Notes under the pieces: generated by a model
Seen by the model: the letters and a program-made list of their open reading frames with translations, nothing else
Databases searched by the model: none
What the model was told of the DNA's origin: nothing
Shown: positions 18,189 to 27,241 of the stretch, one piece after another
Position numbering within the stretch: the stretch's first letter is position 1
Layout: every line of letters begins with the position of its first letter
Position numbers and translations under genes: made by a program
DNA from: an uncultured Pseudomonadota bacterium
GTDB lineage: Bacteria > Pseudomonadota > Gammaproteobacteria > Steroidobacterales > Steroidobacteraceae
Direction: 5' to 3'
Length of the DNA stretch: 64,000 nucleotides
Assembly: GCA_903868595.1 (NCBI GenBank)
Contig: CAIPVV010000041.1
Location: forward strand, 1-64,000

Positions 18189-19097
18189 ATGACATCGCCC
18201 GGCAACTACTTCGCAGGGAACTACCTGGACCGCCGCGCCGAGGAGCGTGCCACCGAGCAGTGGCTCGCCGCCGCGCGCGCCGACCCGGACACCCGCTACA
18301 TCGCCCTGCACGGCACGGCCACGCTGATGCAGCCGGATGAGTCGGGCGCCGCCACGCGCATCGCGTTCCTCACGCACGATGACCCGCGCGTGGCCAACGC
18401 GTCCCCCGAGAACCTGATGCTGCTGGGCTGGTTCCGCGGCCTGCGCTGCGTGATGGTGGAGCTGGATCCGGATACGCCGGAATCCGCGCAGGCCGACCTC
18501 GCGCGGGGCGAGTCCTTCGCGGAACTGCGACCGCTCGCGCTGAACCTGGAGCCCGATGACGCGGGCCTGCTGGCCTATGCCCGGGCGCTGACGATCTGGC
18601 GCGGCAACCACCGGTACTGCGGCCGCTGCGGCTCCCCCACCGTGGCCACGCGCGCCGGCCACGCCCGCCGCTGCAGCCGCTGCGACCACGAGAGCTTCCC
18701 GCGCATCGACCCGGCGATCATCGTGCTGGTGCGCAACGGCGAGCGGGCGCTGCTGGGTCGCCAGCCAAGCTGGCCGCCCAAGCGCTACTCGACGATCGCG
18801 GGCTTCGTGGAGCCCGGCGAGTCCCTGGAGGACGCCGTGCGCCGCGAGGTGCGCGAGGAGACGGCCATCGAGGTCACGGCCGTCCACTACCACTCCTCCC
18901 AGCCCTGGCCCTTTCCCTCGGCGCTGATGCTGGGCTTCATCGCCGACGGCCTGGACGCCACGCCCGTCACACAGGACGCGGAGCTGGAGGACGCCCAGTG
19001 GTTCACGCGCGAGCAGGTGCACAGCGGGGAGATCCTGCTGCCGCCGCCGGAGTCGATCTCCCGGCGCCTGATCGAGCACTGGCTTAAGGCGATCTGA
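18189..19097 (+). CDS. nudC: NAD(H) pyrophosphatase / RNA de-NADing enzyme
   Basis: A 302-residue Nudix hydrolase. The zinc ribbon CGRCGSPT...CSRCDHESFPRIDPAIIVLV is followed by the Nudix box GFVEPGESLEDAVRREVREE and the NudC-specific SQPWPFPSALMLGF motif that contacts the nicotinamide dinucleotide. It cleaves NADH to NMNH and AMP and removes NAD caps from RNA. The ~130-residue N-terminal domain is longer than in E. coli but usual for many proteobacteria. The NRDE gene follows after 4 bp. Confidence 0.93.
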   Translation: MTSPGNYFAGNYLDRRAEERATEQWLAAARADPDTRYIALHGTATLMQPDESGAATRIAFLTHDDPRVANASPENLMLLGWFRGLRCVMVELDPDTPESAQADLARGESFAELRPLALNLEPDDAGLLAYARALTIWRGNHRYCGRCGSPTVATRAGHARRCSRCDHESFPRIDPAIIVLVRNGERALLGRQPSWPPKRYSTIAGFVEPGESLEDAVRREVREETAIEVTAVHYHSSQPWPFPSALMLGFIADGLDATPVTQDAELEDAQWFTREQVHSGEILLPPPESISRRLIEHWLKAI

Positions 19098-19101
19098 CGC
19101 C

Positions 19102-19854
19102 ATGTGCCTGCTGGTGGTCGCCTGGGGCCTGCACCCGACGCTGCAGCTCATCGTCGCGGCCAACCGCGACGAACAGCATGGCCGCGCGACGGCGGCGCTG
19201 GATCGCTGGCCGGAGATCCCCGGCATGGCGGCCGGCCGGGATCTCGTGGCCGGCGGCAGCTGGCTGGCCGCGGACACCCGCGGCCGCTTCGCCTGCGTCA
19301 CCAATTTCCGCGGCGAGCCCTCTCCGGCCGGCAGCAGCCACTCCCGCGGCCGCCTCGTCACCGATTTCCTGGCGGGCGAGCGCAGCGCCGAGGCGTACCT
19401 GGCGCAGCTCGCGCACACGGCCCAGGAGTTCCCGGGCTTCAACCTCCTCCTGGCCGAGCCCGATGCGCTCTGGTACGCCTCCAACCGCGACCCCGGCTTC
19501 GCGCGGCGCCTGGGCGTCGGGGTGCATGGACTCTCCAATGACCTGCTGGACGTGGGCTGGCCGAAGGTTGCGCGCTGCAAGCAGGGCCTGCGGGACGCGC
19601 TGGATGAGGGCGTGGCCCTGGCCCCGACGCTGTATGCCCTGCTGGCCGAACGCGAGCCGGGGCCCACGCCGCCCGCCGCGGGCCTGCCCTGGCCGGCCAC
19701 GTCGGGTCCCTTCATCGCCCACGAGCGCTACGGCACGCGCTGCTCCACCGTCGTGATGCGCCAGCGCGGCAGCACCTGGCTGGGAGAGCGCCGCTTTGGC
19801 CCGGGCGGTGAGCCCGCGGGCGAATCCCAACTTCGCCTGGCACACGCCAGCTAG
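19102..19854 (+). CDS. NRDE-family (TANGO2-like) protein
   Basis: A 250-residue protein beginning MCLLVVAW, with the signature ANRDEQHGR at residues 22-30 and the following GGSWLAADTRGRFACVTNFR. This is the NRDE/TANGO2 family, members of which have an N-terminal Cys hydrolase-like fold and in eukaryotes are linked to haem and lipid handling. The catalytic role of Cys2 is suggested by the fold but not proven. Placed 4 bp after nudC, so likely co-transcribed. Confidence 0.88.
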   Translation: MCLLVVAWGLHPTLQLIVAANRDEQHGRATAALDRWPEIPGMAAGRDLVAGGSWLAADTRGRFACVTNFRGEPSPAGSSHSRGRLVTDFLAGERSAEAYLAQLAHTAQEFPGFNLLLAEPDALWYASNRDPGFARRLGVGVHGLSNDLLDVGWPKVARCKQGLRDALDEGVALAPTLYALLAEREPGPTPPAAGLPWPATSGPFIAHERYGTRCSTVVMRQRGSTWLGERRFGPGGEPAGESQLRLAHAS

Positions 19855-19891
19855 AGCACGCGCCGCGCCAAGTCCGTCTAGAATCAACCGG

Positions 19892-21661
19892 ATGCAGCGC
19901 CTGCCCCGGACAATCCTGCCGCGCGCCCTCGCCTGCGCGCTGCTCCTCGTGGCGGCGCCGCTGCGTGCGGGCATCCGCGTGGACATCGACGGGGTCGACG
20001 GCGAGCTCAAGCGCAACGTCGAGGCGTTCCTGAGCGTGGCGCGCTACAAGGACCGCGACAAGCTGGAAGAGGACACGGTCGTGCGCCTCTACAACCGCAT
20101 CAACGAGGAAGTGCGCTCCGCACTCAAGCCACTGGGCTACTACGAGCCGCAGGTCAAGGCGACCTACGAGTCGGAGAACAAGGACAACAACTGGCGCGTG
20201 CGCATCAGCGTGGAGCCCGGCAAGCCGGTGGTGGTGGAGTCGGCGGAGCTGCGCATCGAGGGGCCCGGTGCCGACGACCCGGTGTTCCGCCAGGTGCGGG
20301 AGCTGGGGGGCCTGCGCAAGGGCGTGCGCCTGAACCACGGCAGCTACGAGCAGGCCAAGGGCGACCTGCAGCGCATCGCCGCCGCCTACGGCTACCTGGA
20401 TGCCAAGCTTCTGGAGAACGAGCTCAAGGTGGACCCGGCCGCGCACCGCGCCGACATCCGCCTGCGCATGAACACCGGCCCGCGCTATCACTTTGGCCAG
20501 ATCCTCATCGAGCAGTCGGTGATCCGCCCCGAGCTCATGCGCCGCTTCATGCGCTTCCAGGAGGGCGAGCCCTACAACACCGCGCTGCTCCTGCGCACGC
20601 AGTTCGCGCTGGACGACAGCCTGTACTTCTCCACGGTGGAGGTGCTGCCGCAGCAGCGCGACCCGCAGACCCTGAGCGTGCCGGTGAAGATCAGCGCCGA
20701 GAAGGGCCGCCGTGCCTTCTCCATCGGCGCCGGCTACGGCACCGACACGGGCGCGCGCGGCACCTTCGGCTGGACCGACTCGCGCATCAACGACCGCGGC
20801 CATCGCTTCCGCGTCCAGGTGCAGGCCTCCAACATCACGCGCCGCATCGACTCGCGCTACGACATCCCGATCGGCGACCCGGCGGTGGAGCGCCTGTCGA
20901 TGCAGTTCACCGACCGCACCGAGGACATCAGCGACCTGAAGGTCACGGAGCTCTCGCTCACGCCCTCCGTCACCCAGGTGATCGGCCACTGGCAGCGCGT
21001 GCTGTCGGTCGCGGCGACCCATACGCAGACGGACGACGGCTCGACGCTGCAGGCCGCCAACCTCTTGGTGCCGGGCATCAGCTACGCCTCGGTACCGGAG
21101 GGGTACCTGGGCGAGACGCTCTTCAGCCGCGGCTTCTACGCCGACCTCATCGGCTCCACGCACGTGCTGGGCTCCGACGCCGACTTCCTGCGCCTGCACG
21201 TGCAGGGCGAGCGCGTGTTCGACCTGCAGCCCCAGTGGCACGTACTGCTGCGCGGGGAGCTGGGCGCCAGCCTCACCCACAACTTCGACCGCCTGCCGGG
21301 CATCTACCGCTTCTTCGCGGGCGGCGACCGCAGCGTGCGCGGCTTTGCCTACAACTCCCTCTCCCCGGTGGAGAGCGTGGTGCTGCGCGGCCAGTCCACG
21401 CCCTCGGAGCGCAACGTCGGCGGGCGCAACCTGCTGGTCGGCAGCACGGAGCTGGTGCGCGACCTGCCGCGTAACTTCGCAGTGGCCACGTTCTTCGACA
21501 TCGGCAATGCCTTCGACAAGTTGGGCGACCCGATGGCCTACTCCGCGGGCATCGGCATGCGCTACCGCCTGCCGGTAGTGTCCATCGGCCTGGACATCGC
21601 GCAGCCCCTCTCGCAGTCCGGCTCGCCCCGCCTGCACCTGAACATCTCCCCCAAGCTATGA
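19892..21661 (+). CDS. tamA: Outer-membrane translocation/assembly protein TamA
   Basis: A 589-residue Omp85 protein. A signal peptide ends near ALAAAPLRAG, three POTRA-like domains occupy about residues 25-270, and the 16-strand barrel follows. The conserved lid-lock VRGF appears as GGDRSVRGFAYNSLSP. Length agrees with E. coli TamA (577). It works with TamB to insert some outer-membrane proteins and to support anterograde phospholipid transport. Its TGA overlaps the tamB ATG (ATGA), giving a coupled two-gene operon. Confidence 0.93.
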   Translation: MQRLPRTILPRALACALLLVAAPLRAGIRVDIDGVDGELKRNVEAFLSVARYKDRDKLEEDTVVRLYNRINEEVRSALKPLGYYEPQVKATYESENKDNNWRVRISVEPGKPVVVESAELRIEGPGADDPVFRQVRELGGLRKGVRLNHGSYEQAKGDLQRIAAAYGYLDAKLLENELKVDPAAHRADIRLRMNTGPRYHFGQILIEQSVIRPELMRRFMRFQEGEPYNTALLLRTQFALDDSLYFSTVEVLPQQRDPQTLSVPVKISAEKGRRAFSIGAGYGTDTGARGTFGWTDSRINDRGHRFRVQVQASNITRRIDSRYDIPIGDPAVERLSMQFTDRTEDISDLKVTELSLTPSVTQVIGHWQRVLSVAATHTQTDDGSTLQAANLLVPGISYASVPEGYLGETLFSRGFYADLIGSTHVLGSDADFLRLHVQGERVFDLQPQWHVLLRGELGASLTHNFDRLPGIYRFFAGGDRSVRGFAYNSLSPVESVVLRGQSTPSERNVGGRNLLVGSTELVRDLPRNFAVATFFDIGNAFDKLGDPMAYSAGIGMRYRLPVVSIGLDIAQPLSQSGSPRLHLNISPKL

Positions 21662-24600
21662 GCCGCCGCCGCCGCATCGCACTCGTGCTGCTGGGCATCC
21701 TGATCGTGCTGCCGTCGGCGGCGCTGCTGGTCGTGGCCAGCACCGAGTGGGGCCTGCAGGCCGTCGCGACGCGGCTGGGCGTGCTGGGCCCGGTGACGCT
21801 GCAGGTGGAGGGCGTCTCCGGCACGCTCGCGGGCGGCGCCAGGATCGAGCTGCTGGACATCGAGCACGAGCGGGTGCACCTGCGCTTCACGGGCATCGAG
21901 GGGCGGCTGCGCCTGGCGCCGCTGCTCTGGCAGACGATCAGCGTGCCGCAGCTCTCGATCCAGACCGCCCTCATCGAGGTGCGCTACGCGAAGGACAAGA
22001 CGCATCCCTGGAAGCCGCGCTTCCTGCCGCCGCTGATGCGCATCCACGCCGATGAGGTGCGCGTGTCGCAGGGCACGCTCGTCGTGCCCAACGGCTTGCG
22101 CTTTGAGGCGACCCACGTCGAGGCGGCCGGCGCCGTGTACCCCAAGCAGATCCGCATCCTGCGCGGCGAGCTGGACCTGCCCTCCCTGCACCTGGGCGCC
22201 GATGGCCGCCTGCTGGCCACCGACCCGCTGGCCTTCTCGGGCCAGGCCAACGCGACCTGGCAGCTGCCGGGACAGCCGCGCTGGTCGGCCACCGCGAGCT
22301 TCGCGGGGAACCTGCAGTCCCTGCCGCTGACCGGCGCGCTCACCGCGCCGTTCCATGCGGCCGTCACCGGCCGCTTCGCCAGCCTCACGGAGGCTTGGCA
22401 TTTCGAGGGCACCTCCCGCGTGAAGGATTTCGACATCGTGCCGTTCGGCGGCGGCAAGATGCTGGGCACGATGAGCGGGGAGCTCGCGCTCTCGGCCGAC
22501 CGCGAGGGCTTCAAGGCGCGCGGCGAGGCCGACTCGGCGGGCCTGGCGGTCGGCAAGTTCGACGTGGACTTCGACGGCTTCTACGCCAACCGCCGGCTCA
22601 CGATCCGCGCGTCCCACGTCACCCACCAGGCCTCCAAGGCGCACGCGGTCACGCGTGGCACGATCGACCTCATCGTCGGGCAGCGGCCGCTCCTGGACCT
22701 CTCCGGCGACTGGAAGGACTTCCGCTGGCCGCTGCGCGGCGCCGATCCCCCGGTGCGCAGCGCCCAGGGCCACTTCACGCTGCGCGGTGACAAGCCCTAC
22801 CGGGTCGATGGCGAGGGCGAGTTCCGCGCCGCGGACCTGCCGGCGATGCGCGCCACCGCCAGCGGCCTGCTCGACAGCGACCACTTCACGCTCACGCAGG
22901 CGCAGGTCGCCGCCTACGGCGGCAGCGCCCAGGTGCATGGGGAGGCGCTGTGGTCGCCGGAGCAGAGCTGGAAGCTCGCCGGCACGGCGCTGGACATCGA
23001 CTTCGGGCAGCTGCGGGAGGACCTGCCGGGTCGCATCCACTTTGACTTCGCCGCCAGCGGCCGTCGCTTCGCCAGCGACGGGGACTTCGATGTCGCGATC
23101 CAGCAGCTGGAGGGGGAACTGCGGGGCAGCACCGCGAGCGGCCACGGCCAGCTCGCGCGGCGCGGCGCGGACCTGCGCTTCACCGGCGTGGACCTGCACC
23201 TGGGCCGCGCGCGGCTCACGCTGGAGGGCCTGCTGGGGACGCAGCGCGACCTGCGCTTCGGCCTGAACACGGATGACTTAAGCCTCCTCTCCCCCGATGC
23301 GCGCGGCCGCCTTGCCGCACGCGGCACGCTGGCCGGCACGGCCACGGCGCCGCTGCTGGGCATCCGCGCGGTGGGCTCGAACTTCGAGTTCGGCAAGCAG
23401 TCCCTGCGCAGCCTCGATGCGGACGTGGACATCGACCTCAGGGAGAACGGCACCACGCGCGGCCGCGTGCGCCTGCGGGAGCTGCATGCGGCGGGCCGCG
23501 TGGTGAACGCCGTGAACCTGGAGCTCGACGGCCGCGCCAGCGACAACAACCTGTTCGTGACGCTGGAGGCCAAAGGCCTGCAGCTCTCGCTGGCCGCGCA
23601 GGGGGCCTTCAAGGACGGGCGCTGGAAGGGCGCGGTGCGCGAGCTCACCGCCGACGACAACGCATCGCTCAAGCTCGCGCTGGAATCCCCCGCGCCGCTG
23701 GAGTTCACGCCCGATGAGTTCCGGCTCGCCTCCCTGTGCCTGAAGGGCAAGGAGCAGCAGCGCTTCTGCGCGGCGGGCGAGGCCGCGGCCGGCCGCTGGC
23801 ACGCCACCTTCAACGCCGAGAAGCTGCCGCTGCGCACGCTGACCGCAGGCCTCTCGCAGGACGTGGACTACGACGGCACGATCGGCGTGGACGGGGAGCT
23901 GGCGGGCGCCGGTGAGGACCCGGTGACCGGCACGCTGCATGCGAGCCTGCGCGAAGCGCAGGTCCGCCACCACCTCTCCAATGGCCGCGAGGAGCGCTTC
24001 GCGTTCGGCACGGGCCTGGTGGATGCCAGCGCCACGCGCAACGACTTCGCGGTGAAGGTGGGCCTGGACGCCGGCGCCGCTGGCAACATCAAGGGCACGC
24101 TGGACGGCCGCCGCACGGGCGGGGCCTGGCCGCAGTACCGGATCAACGGGCAGGTCGCGCTGGAGACCGACGGCCTGGGCCTGCTGGACGTCTACGTGCC
24201 CGGCATCGACCGCGCCGCCGGCCGCCTGACCACCCAGGCCACCGTCACCGGCACGCTGGGCGAGCCGGACTTCCAGGGCGACCTTCAGGTCCGCAAGGGC
24301 GAGGCCGACCTCTACCAGATCAACCTCGCGCTGCGCGAGGTAAGCCTGGATGCGCACTTCAACGGCAACGCGCTGGAGCTCTCCGGCGCTGCGCGCGCCG
24401 GGGAGGGCAGCGGCAAGCTCAACGGCAAGATCACCTGGCGCGAGCGCCTGCCCTACGGGCTGCTGCACCTGGAGGGGGAGAACCTGCGCGTGGTGGACGT
24501 GCCGGAAGCCCGCATCCAAGCCTCCCCGAAGCTGGACTTTGCGATCGCGGGCAACCACATCGACGTGACTGGCGAGGTGAAGGTGCCGCAGGCCTCGCTG

Positions 24601-25383
24601 GAGCCCGCGACGATCACCAACGCCGTGCTCTCCTCCAGCGATGAGGTGCTGGTGGGCGCCCCCGTGAACGAGCGCCAGAACGCCTGGCAGGTGGTCAGCG
24701 ACATCCTGATCACGCTGGGCGAGAAGGTACGCATCGACTCCTACGGGCTGAAGGGCCTGATCAGCGGCAGCATCCGCGCGCACTCGGATGAGTCGCAGAT
24801 CAGCCGCGGCGCCGGGGAGCTGAGCGTCACCGAGGGCAAGTACGTGGCCTTCGGCCGCAACCTGGATATCTCGCGCGGGCGCCTGCTGTTCAACAACGGC
24901 CCGCTCGGTGACCCCGGCATCGACCTGCGCGCGCAGAAGGTCTTCCCCGACGTCACCGCCGGCGTGAACGTGCGTGGCAGCCTGCGCGCGCCGCGCATGA
25001 CCTTCTTCTCGGAGCCGGCGATCCCGCAGTCGCAGATCGTCTCGCTGATCCTGGCCGGCGGCTCGCTGGAGAGCGTGCAGAGCGGCAACCGCTCCGGCGC
25101 CACGCGCAACGAAATGCTCGCGCAGGGCGGCGCGATCCTCGCCCAGCAGCTGGGCAACCGCGTCGGCATCGAGGACGTGAGCATCGAGTCGGACTTGACC
25201 AACGAGACCTCCCTGGTGCTGGGCAAGTACCTCTCGCCGCGGCTCTACGTCAGCTACGGCATCAGCCTGGCGGAGGCCATCAACACCGTGAAGCTGCGCT
25301 ACACGGTCGGGGATCACTGGACCATCAAGACCGAGCAGGGCAAGGCGCGCAGCGCGGACCTGGTCTATACGATCCAGAAGTAG
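21658..25383 (+). CDS. tamB: Inner-membrane AsmA-like protein TamB
   Basis: A 1241-residue protein with one N-terminal transmembrane anchor (about residues 7-28), a very long repetitive beta-rich periplasmic body, and the DUF490/TamB C-terminal domain. The C-terminal domain contains LSVTEGKYVAFGRNLDISRG and ends VGDHWTIKTEQGKARSADLVY. It forms the periplasm-spanning partner of TamA, now thought to conduct lipid. Start ATG overlaps the tamA stop. Length is close to E. coli TamB (1259). Confidence 0.93.
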   Translation: MSRRRRIALVLLGILIVLPSAALLVVASTEWGLQAVATRLGVLGPVTLQVEGVSGTLAGGARIELLDIEHERVHLRFTGIEGRLRLAPLLWQTISVPQLSIQTALIEVRYAKDKTHPWKPRFLPPLMRIHADEVRVSQGTLVVPNGLRFEATHVEAAGAVYPKQIRILRGELDLPSLHLGADGRLLATDPLAFSGQANATWQLPGQPRWSATASFAGNLQSLPLTGALTAPFHAAVTGRFASLTEAWHFEGTSRVKDFDIVPFGGGKMLGTMSGELALSADREGFKARGEADSAGLAVGKFDVDFDGFYANRRLTIRASHVTHQASKAHAVTRGTIDLIVGQRPLLDLSGDWKDFRWPLRGADPPVRSAQGHFTLRGDKPYRVDGEGEFRAADLPAMRATASGLLDSDHFTLTQAQVAAYGGSAQVHGEALWSPEQSWKLAGTALDIDFGQLREDLPGRIHFDFAASGRRFASDGDFDVAIQQLEGELRGSTASGHGQLARRGADLRFTGVDLHLGRARLTLEGLLGTQRDLRFGLNTDDLSLLSPDARGRLAARGTLAGTATAPLLGIRAVGSNFEFGKQSLRSLDADVDIDLRENGTTRGRVRLRELHAAGRVVNAVNLELDGRASDNNLFVTLEAKGLQLSLAAQGAFKDGRWKGAVRELTADDNASLKLALESPAPLEFTPDEFRLASLCLKGKEQQRFCAAGEAAAGRWHATFNAEKLPLRTLTAGLSQDVDYDGTIGVDGELAGAGEDPVTGTLHASLREAQVRHHLSNGREERFAFGTGLVDASATRNDFAVKVGLDAGAAGNIKGTLDGRRTGGAWPQYRINGQVALETDGLGLLDVYVPGIDRAAGRLTTQATVTGTLGEPDFQGDLQVRKGEADLYQINLALREVSLDAHFNGNALELSGAARAGEGSGKLNGKITWRERLPYGLLHLEGENLRVVDVPEARIQASPKLDFAIAGNHIDVTGEVKVPQASLEPATITNAVLSSSDEVLVGAPVNERQNAWQVVSDILITLGEKVRIDSYGLKGLISGSIRAHSDESQISRGAGELSVTEGKYVAFGRNLDISRGRLLFNNGPLGDPGIDLRAQKVFPDVTAGVNVRGSLRAPRMTFFSEPAIPQSQIVSLILAGGSLESVQSGNRSGATRNEMLAQGGAILAQQLGNRVGIEDVSIESDLTNETSLVLGKYLSPRLYVSYGISLAEAINTVKLRYTVGDHWTIKTEQGKARSADLVYTIQK

Positions 25384-25470
25384 CCGCCCGCCCCCTTCAC
25401 CGACCGCCGTGATCCCGACCCTACCGATCGCCGTCGCCTACCGCGCTCCTGCCTCGCAACCGGTGGACCC

Positions 25471-26568
25471 ATGACGCCCTACCGTGCCCTCGCGCTGCCC
25501 CTGCAGCTGGCGAGCCTGCTCTTCGTCGGCCTCTCGGCGCTGCTGCTGGCGCTGATCAACGGCAGCGGCCCGTCGATCGCGCCGCTGACGGTGCTCGCCA
25601 ACTACCTGCTGCTCTCCTGGCTCAACAAGTACGCCTTCGCGCTGCTGGACCAGGCGGCCCATGGCGGCAGCGAGGCGCCGGTGGCCAGCGTGGAGATGCT
25701 GGGCCCGTTCGGCGACTGGCGCGCGTGGGTGCATCCGCTGCTGGGCTCGGGGATCTTCCTGCTGGTGAGCCGGGTGTCCCTGCCCGTGCCGCCGCTGCTG
25801 GTGGTCGCCGTGGCGCTGGCGCTCTGGCCGGCATCCCTGGCGGCGCTGGCGATCTCGCACTTCGCGCCGGATGCGATCAACCCGGTGAGCCTGGCGCGCG
25901 CCGCGATCGGCCTGGCCGGGGGGTACCTCGCGCTGCTGGCGGCCCTCGCGGTAGCCGCGGCGCTGGCGGCGTGGTCGACGCGCTGGGGACTGCCGCGGGT
26001 CGCCCGCTTTGCGCTCTGGGAGCTGCTACTGCTGGGTTTCTATGCCGCGGTCGGCGGGGCCATCCACCAGCGGCGCCTGGCGCTGGACTTTGAACCGCGC
26101 CACAGCCCCGAGCGCAAGGCCGAGCGCGACCAGGGCGAGCGGCGCGCGCGGCGCCAGGCAATGCTGGATGAGGCGTTCACCGCCACGCGGGTGCGCGACC
26201 TGCCGCGCGCCGCGGCGCTGCTGCAGGACTGGCTGCGGGCGGGTCCGGCCGCGCTGCTCGCCGACGACGTCCACGCGATCCTCGCGCAGTCCTCCCGCTG
26301 GCCGGAGGCGCGGGCCTTTGGGCTCGCGGCGCGCACCGTCCTGGCCCATTGCCTCGCCACCCGCAACCTGCCGCTCGCGCTGCAGGCGGCGGAGGCGGCG
26401 CTCACGCGCCTGCCGCAGTTCGCGCCGGACGCGGCCGAACAGGCCGCGCAGCTGGCCGCGTTCGCACGCGACACCGGCCGGCCGCGGCTCGCCCAGACCC
26501 TGGCGGACAACGCGGCCGCGCGCCCCCCGGGCGCCCTGCCCCCGGGGGCACCTAGGGGGGGCACCTAG
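25471..26568 (+). CDS. Membrane protein with soluble C-terminal helical region
   Basis: A 365-residue protein. Five or six hydrophobic segments occupy the first ~210 residues. After a charged stretch (residues 210-235) comes a helical, Ala/Leu-rich region that may form TPR-like pairs (LPRAAALLQDWLRAG, LPLALQAAEAALTRLP). The N-terminal part resembles DUF4013-like or Yip1-like membrane domains only in general character, so no family is named. The gene follows tamB by 87 bp and may belong to that transcription unit. Confidence 0.65.
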   Translation: MTPYRALALPLQLASLLFVGLSALLLALINGSGPSIAPLTVLANYLLLSWLNKYAFALLDQAAHGGSEAPVASVEMLGPFGDWRAWVHPLLGSGIFLLVSRVSLPVPPLLVVAVALALWPASLAALAISHFAPDAINPVSLARAAIGLAGGYLALLAALAVAAALAAWSTRWGLPRVARFALWELLLLGFYAAVGGAIHQRRLALDFEPRHSPERKAERDQGERRARRQAMLDEAFTATRVRDLPRAAALLQDWLRAGPAALLADDVHAILAQSSRWPEARAFGLAARTVLAHCLATRNLPLALQAAEAALTRLPQFAPDAAEQAAQLAAFARDTGRPRLAQTLADNAAARPPGALPPGAPRGGT

Positions 26569-26592
26569 CCCTTCGCCTGCCCCCAGGGGGCA
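26537..26592. repeat. Paired G/C-tract palindromes at the end of a gene
   Basis: TGCCCCCGGGGGCA at 26537-26550 and TGCCCCCAGGGGGCA at 26578-26592, with a direct repeat GGGGGCACCTAG between them. They flank the stop codon of the upstream gene and could form stacked hairpins, possibly attenuating transcription before argR. The rest of the gap to argR is GC-rich and featureless. Confidence 0.4.
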
Positions 26593-26742
26593 TCCGCCCC
26601 CCTGCGCCGCCGCCCGCCCGCCCGATCCGCGCCGCGGCACGACCCACGACCTACCCCACGGGGCCTCGCCGGGCCGCGCCGACCCGGGCGGCCACCCGTA
26701 TCCCGACCCCTGCCCCAGGGCCCGCCCGGGGCTTTGCGGCGC

Positions 26743-26771
26743 TTGACCGGGACTGCAAATTTATGCAGAAT
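26743..26771 (+). promoter_or_regulatory. Candidate argR promoter with overlapping ARG-box-like operator
   Basis: A possible -35 TTGACC (26743-26748) lies 17 bp before CAGAAT (26766-26771). The 14-mer TGCAAATTTATGCA (26754-26767) overlaps the -10 and has the TGnAn-AT-rich-nTnCA symmetry of ArgR operators. Autoregulation by arginine-bound ArgR would fit. The position argues that translation begins at the ATG at 26784 and not at 26763. Confidence 0.4.
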
Positions 26772-26783
26772 TCGCGACTTCTT

Positions 26784-27236
26784 ATGCAAACTGATCGCCA
26801 CCAATCCGACCGCCGCAATGCCATCCTGCGAATCCTTCGCGGTGGCCGCGTGCGCCGCCAGGAAGACCTGGTGAGCCTCCTCAAGCAGGATGGCTTCGAG
26901 GTCACTCAGTCCTCGGTCAGCCGGGACATGCGCGAACTGGGCGTGCTCAAGGCCCAGGGCCGCTACCTGCCGCCGGGGGAGGAAGTCTCCCGCGCCCAGG
27001 GCGACTTCGGCGCGATCGCGCGCTTCGTGCGCGAGATCAAGCCCGCCGGCCCCTCGCTGACCGTGATCAAGACCAGCGTCGGCGCCGCCGGCAGCGTGGC
27101 CGTGGCGGTCGACAAGGCCGAGTGGCCCGAGGTCGTAGGCACGATCTCCGGTGACGACACCATTTTCATAGCCACGCAAGACGCGGCCGCGCAGGAGCGA
27201 CTGGTCGAGCGCCTCCATTCCCTGTTCCGGATCTAA
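26784..27236 (+). CDS. argR: Arginine-responsive repressor ArgR
   Basis: A 150-residue protein (157 from the ATG at 26763). The N-terminal winged helix has QSSVSRDMRELG, and the C-terminal hexamerisation and arginine-binding domain has GTISGDDTIFIA. With arginine it represses arginine synthesis genes. The start at 26784 is preferred because the earlier ATG lies inside a likely promoter/operator; neither start has a clear ribosome site. It heads the arginine operon, with argG 5 bp downstream. Confidence 0.9.
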   Translation: MQTDRHQSDRRNAILRILRGGRVRRQEDLVSLLKQDGFEVTQSSVSRDMRELGVLKAQGRYLPPGEEVSRAQGDFGAIARFVREIKPAGPSLTVIKTSVGAAGSVAVAVDKAEWPEVVGTISGDDTIFIATQDAAAQERLVERLHSLFRI

Positions 27237-27241
27237 CAACC

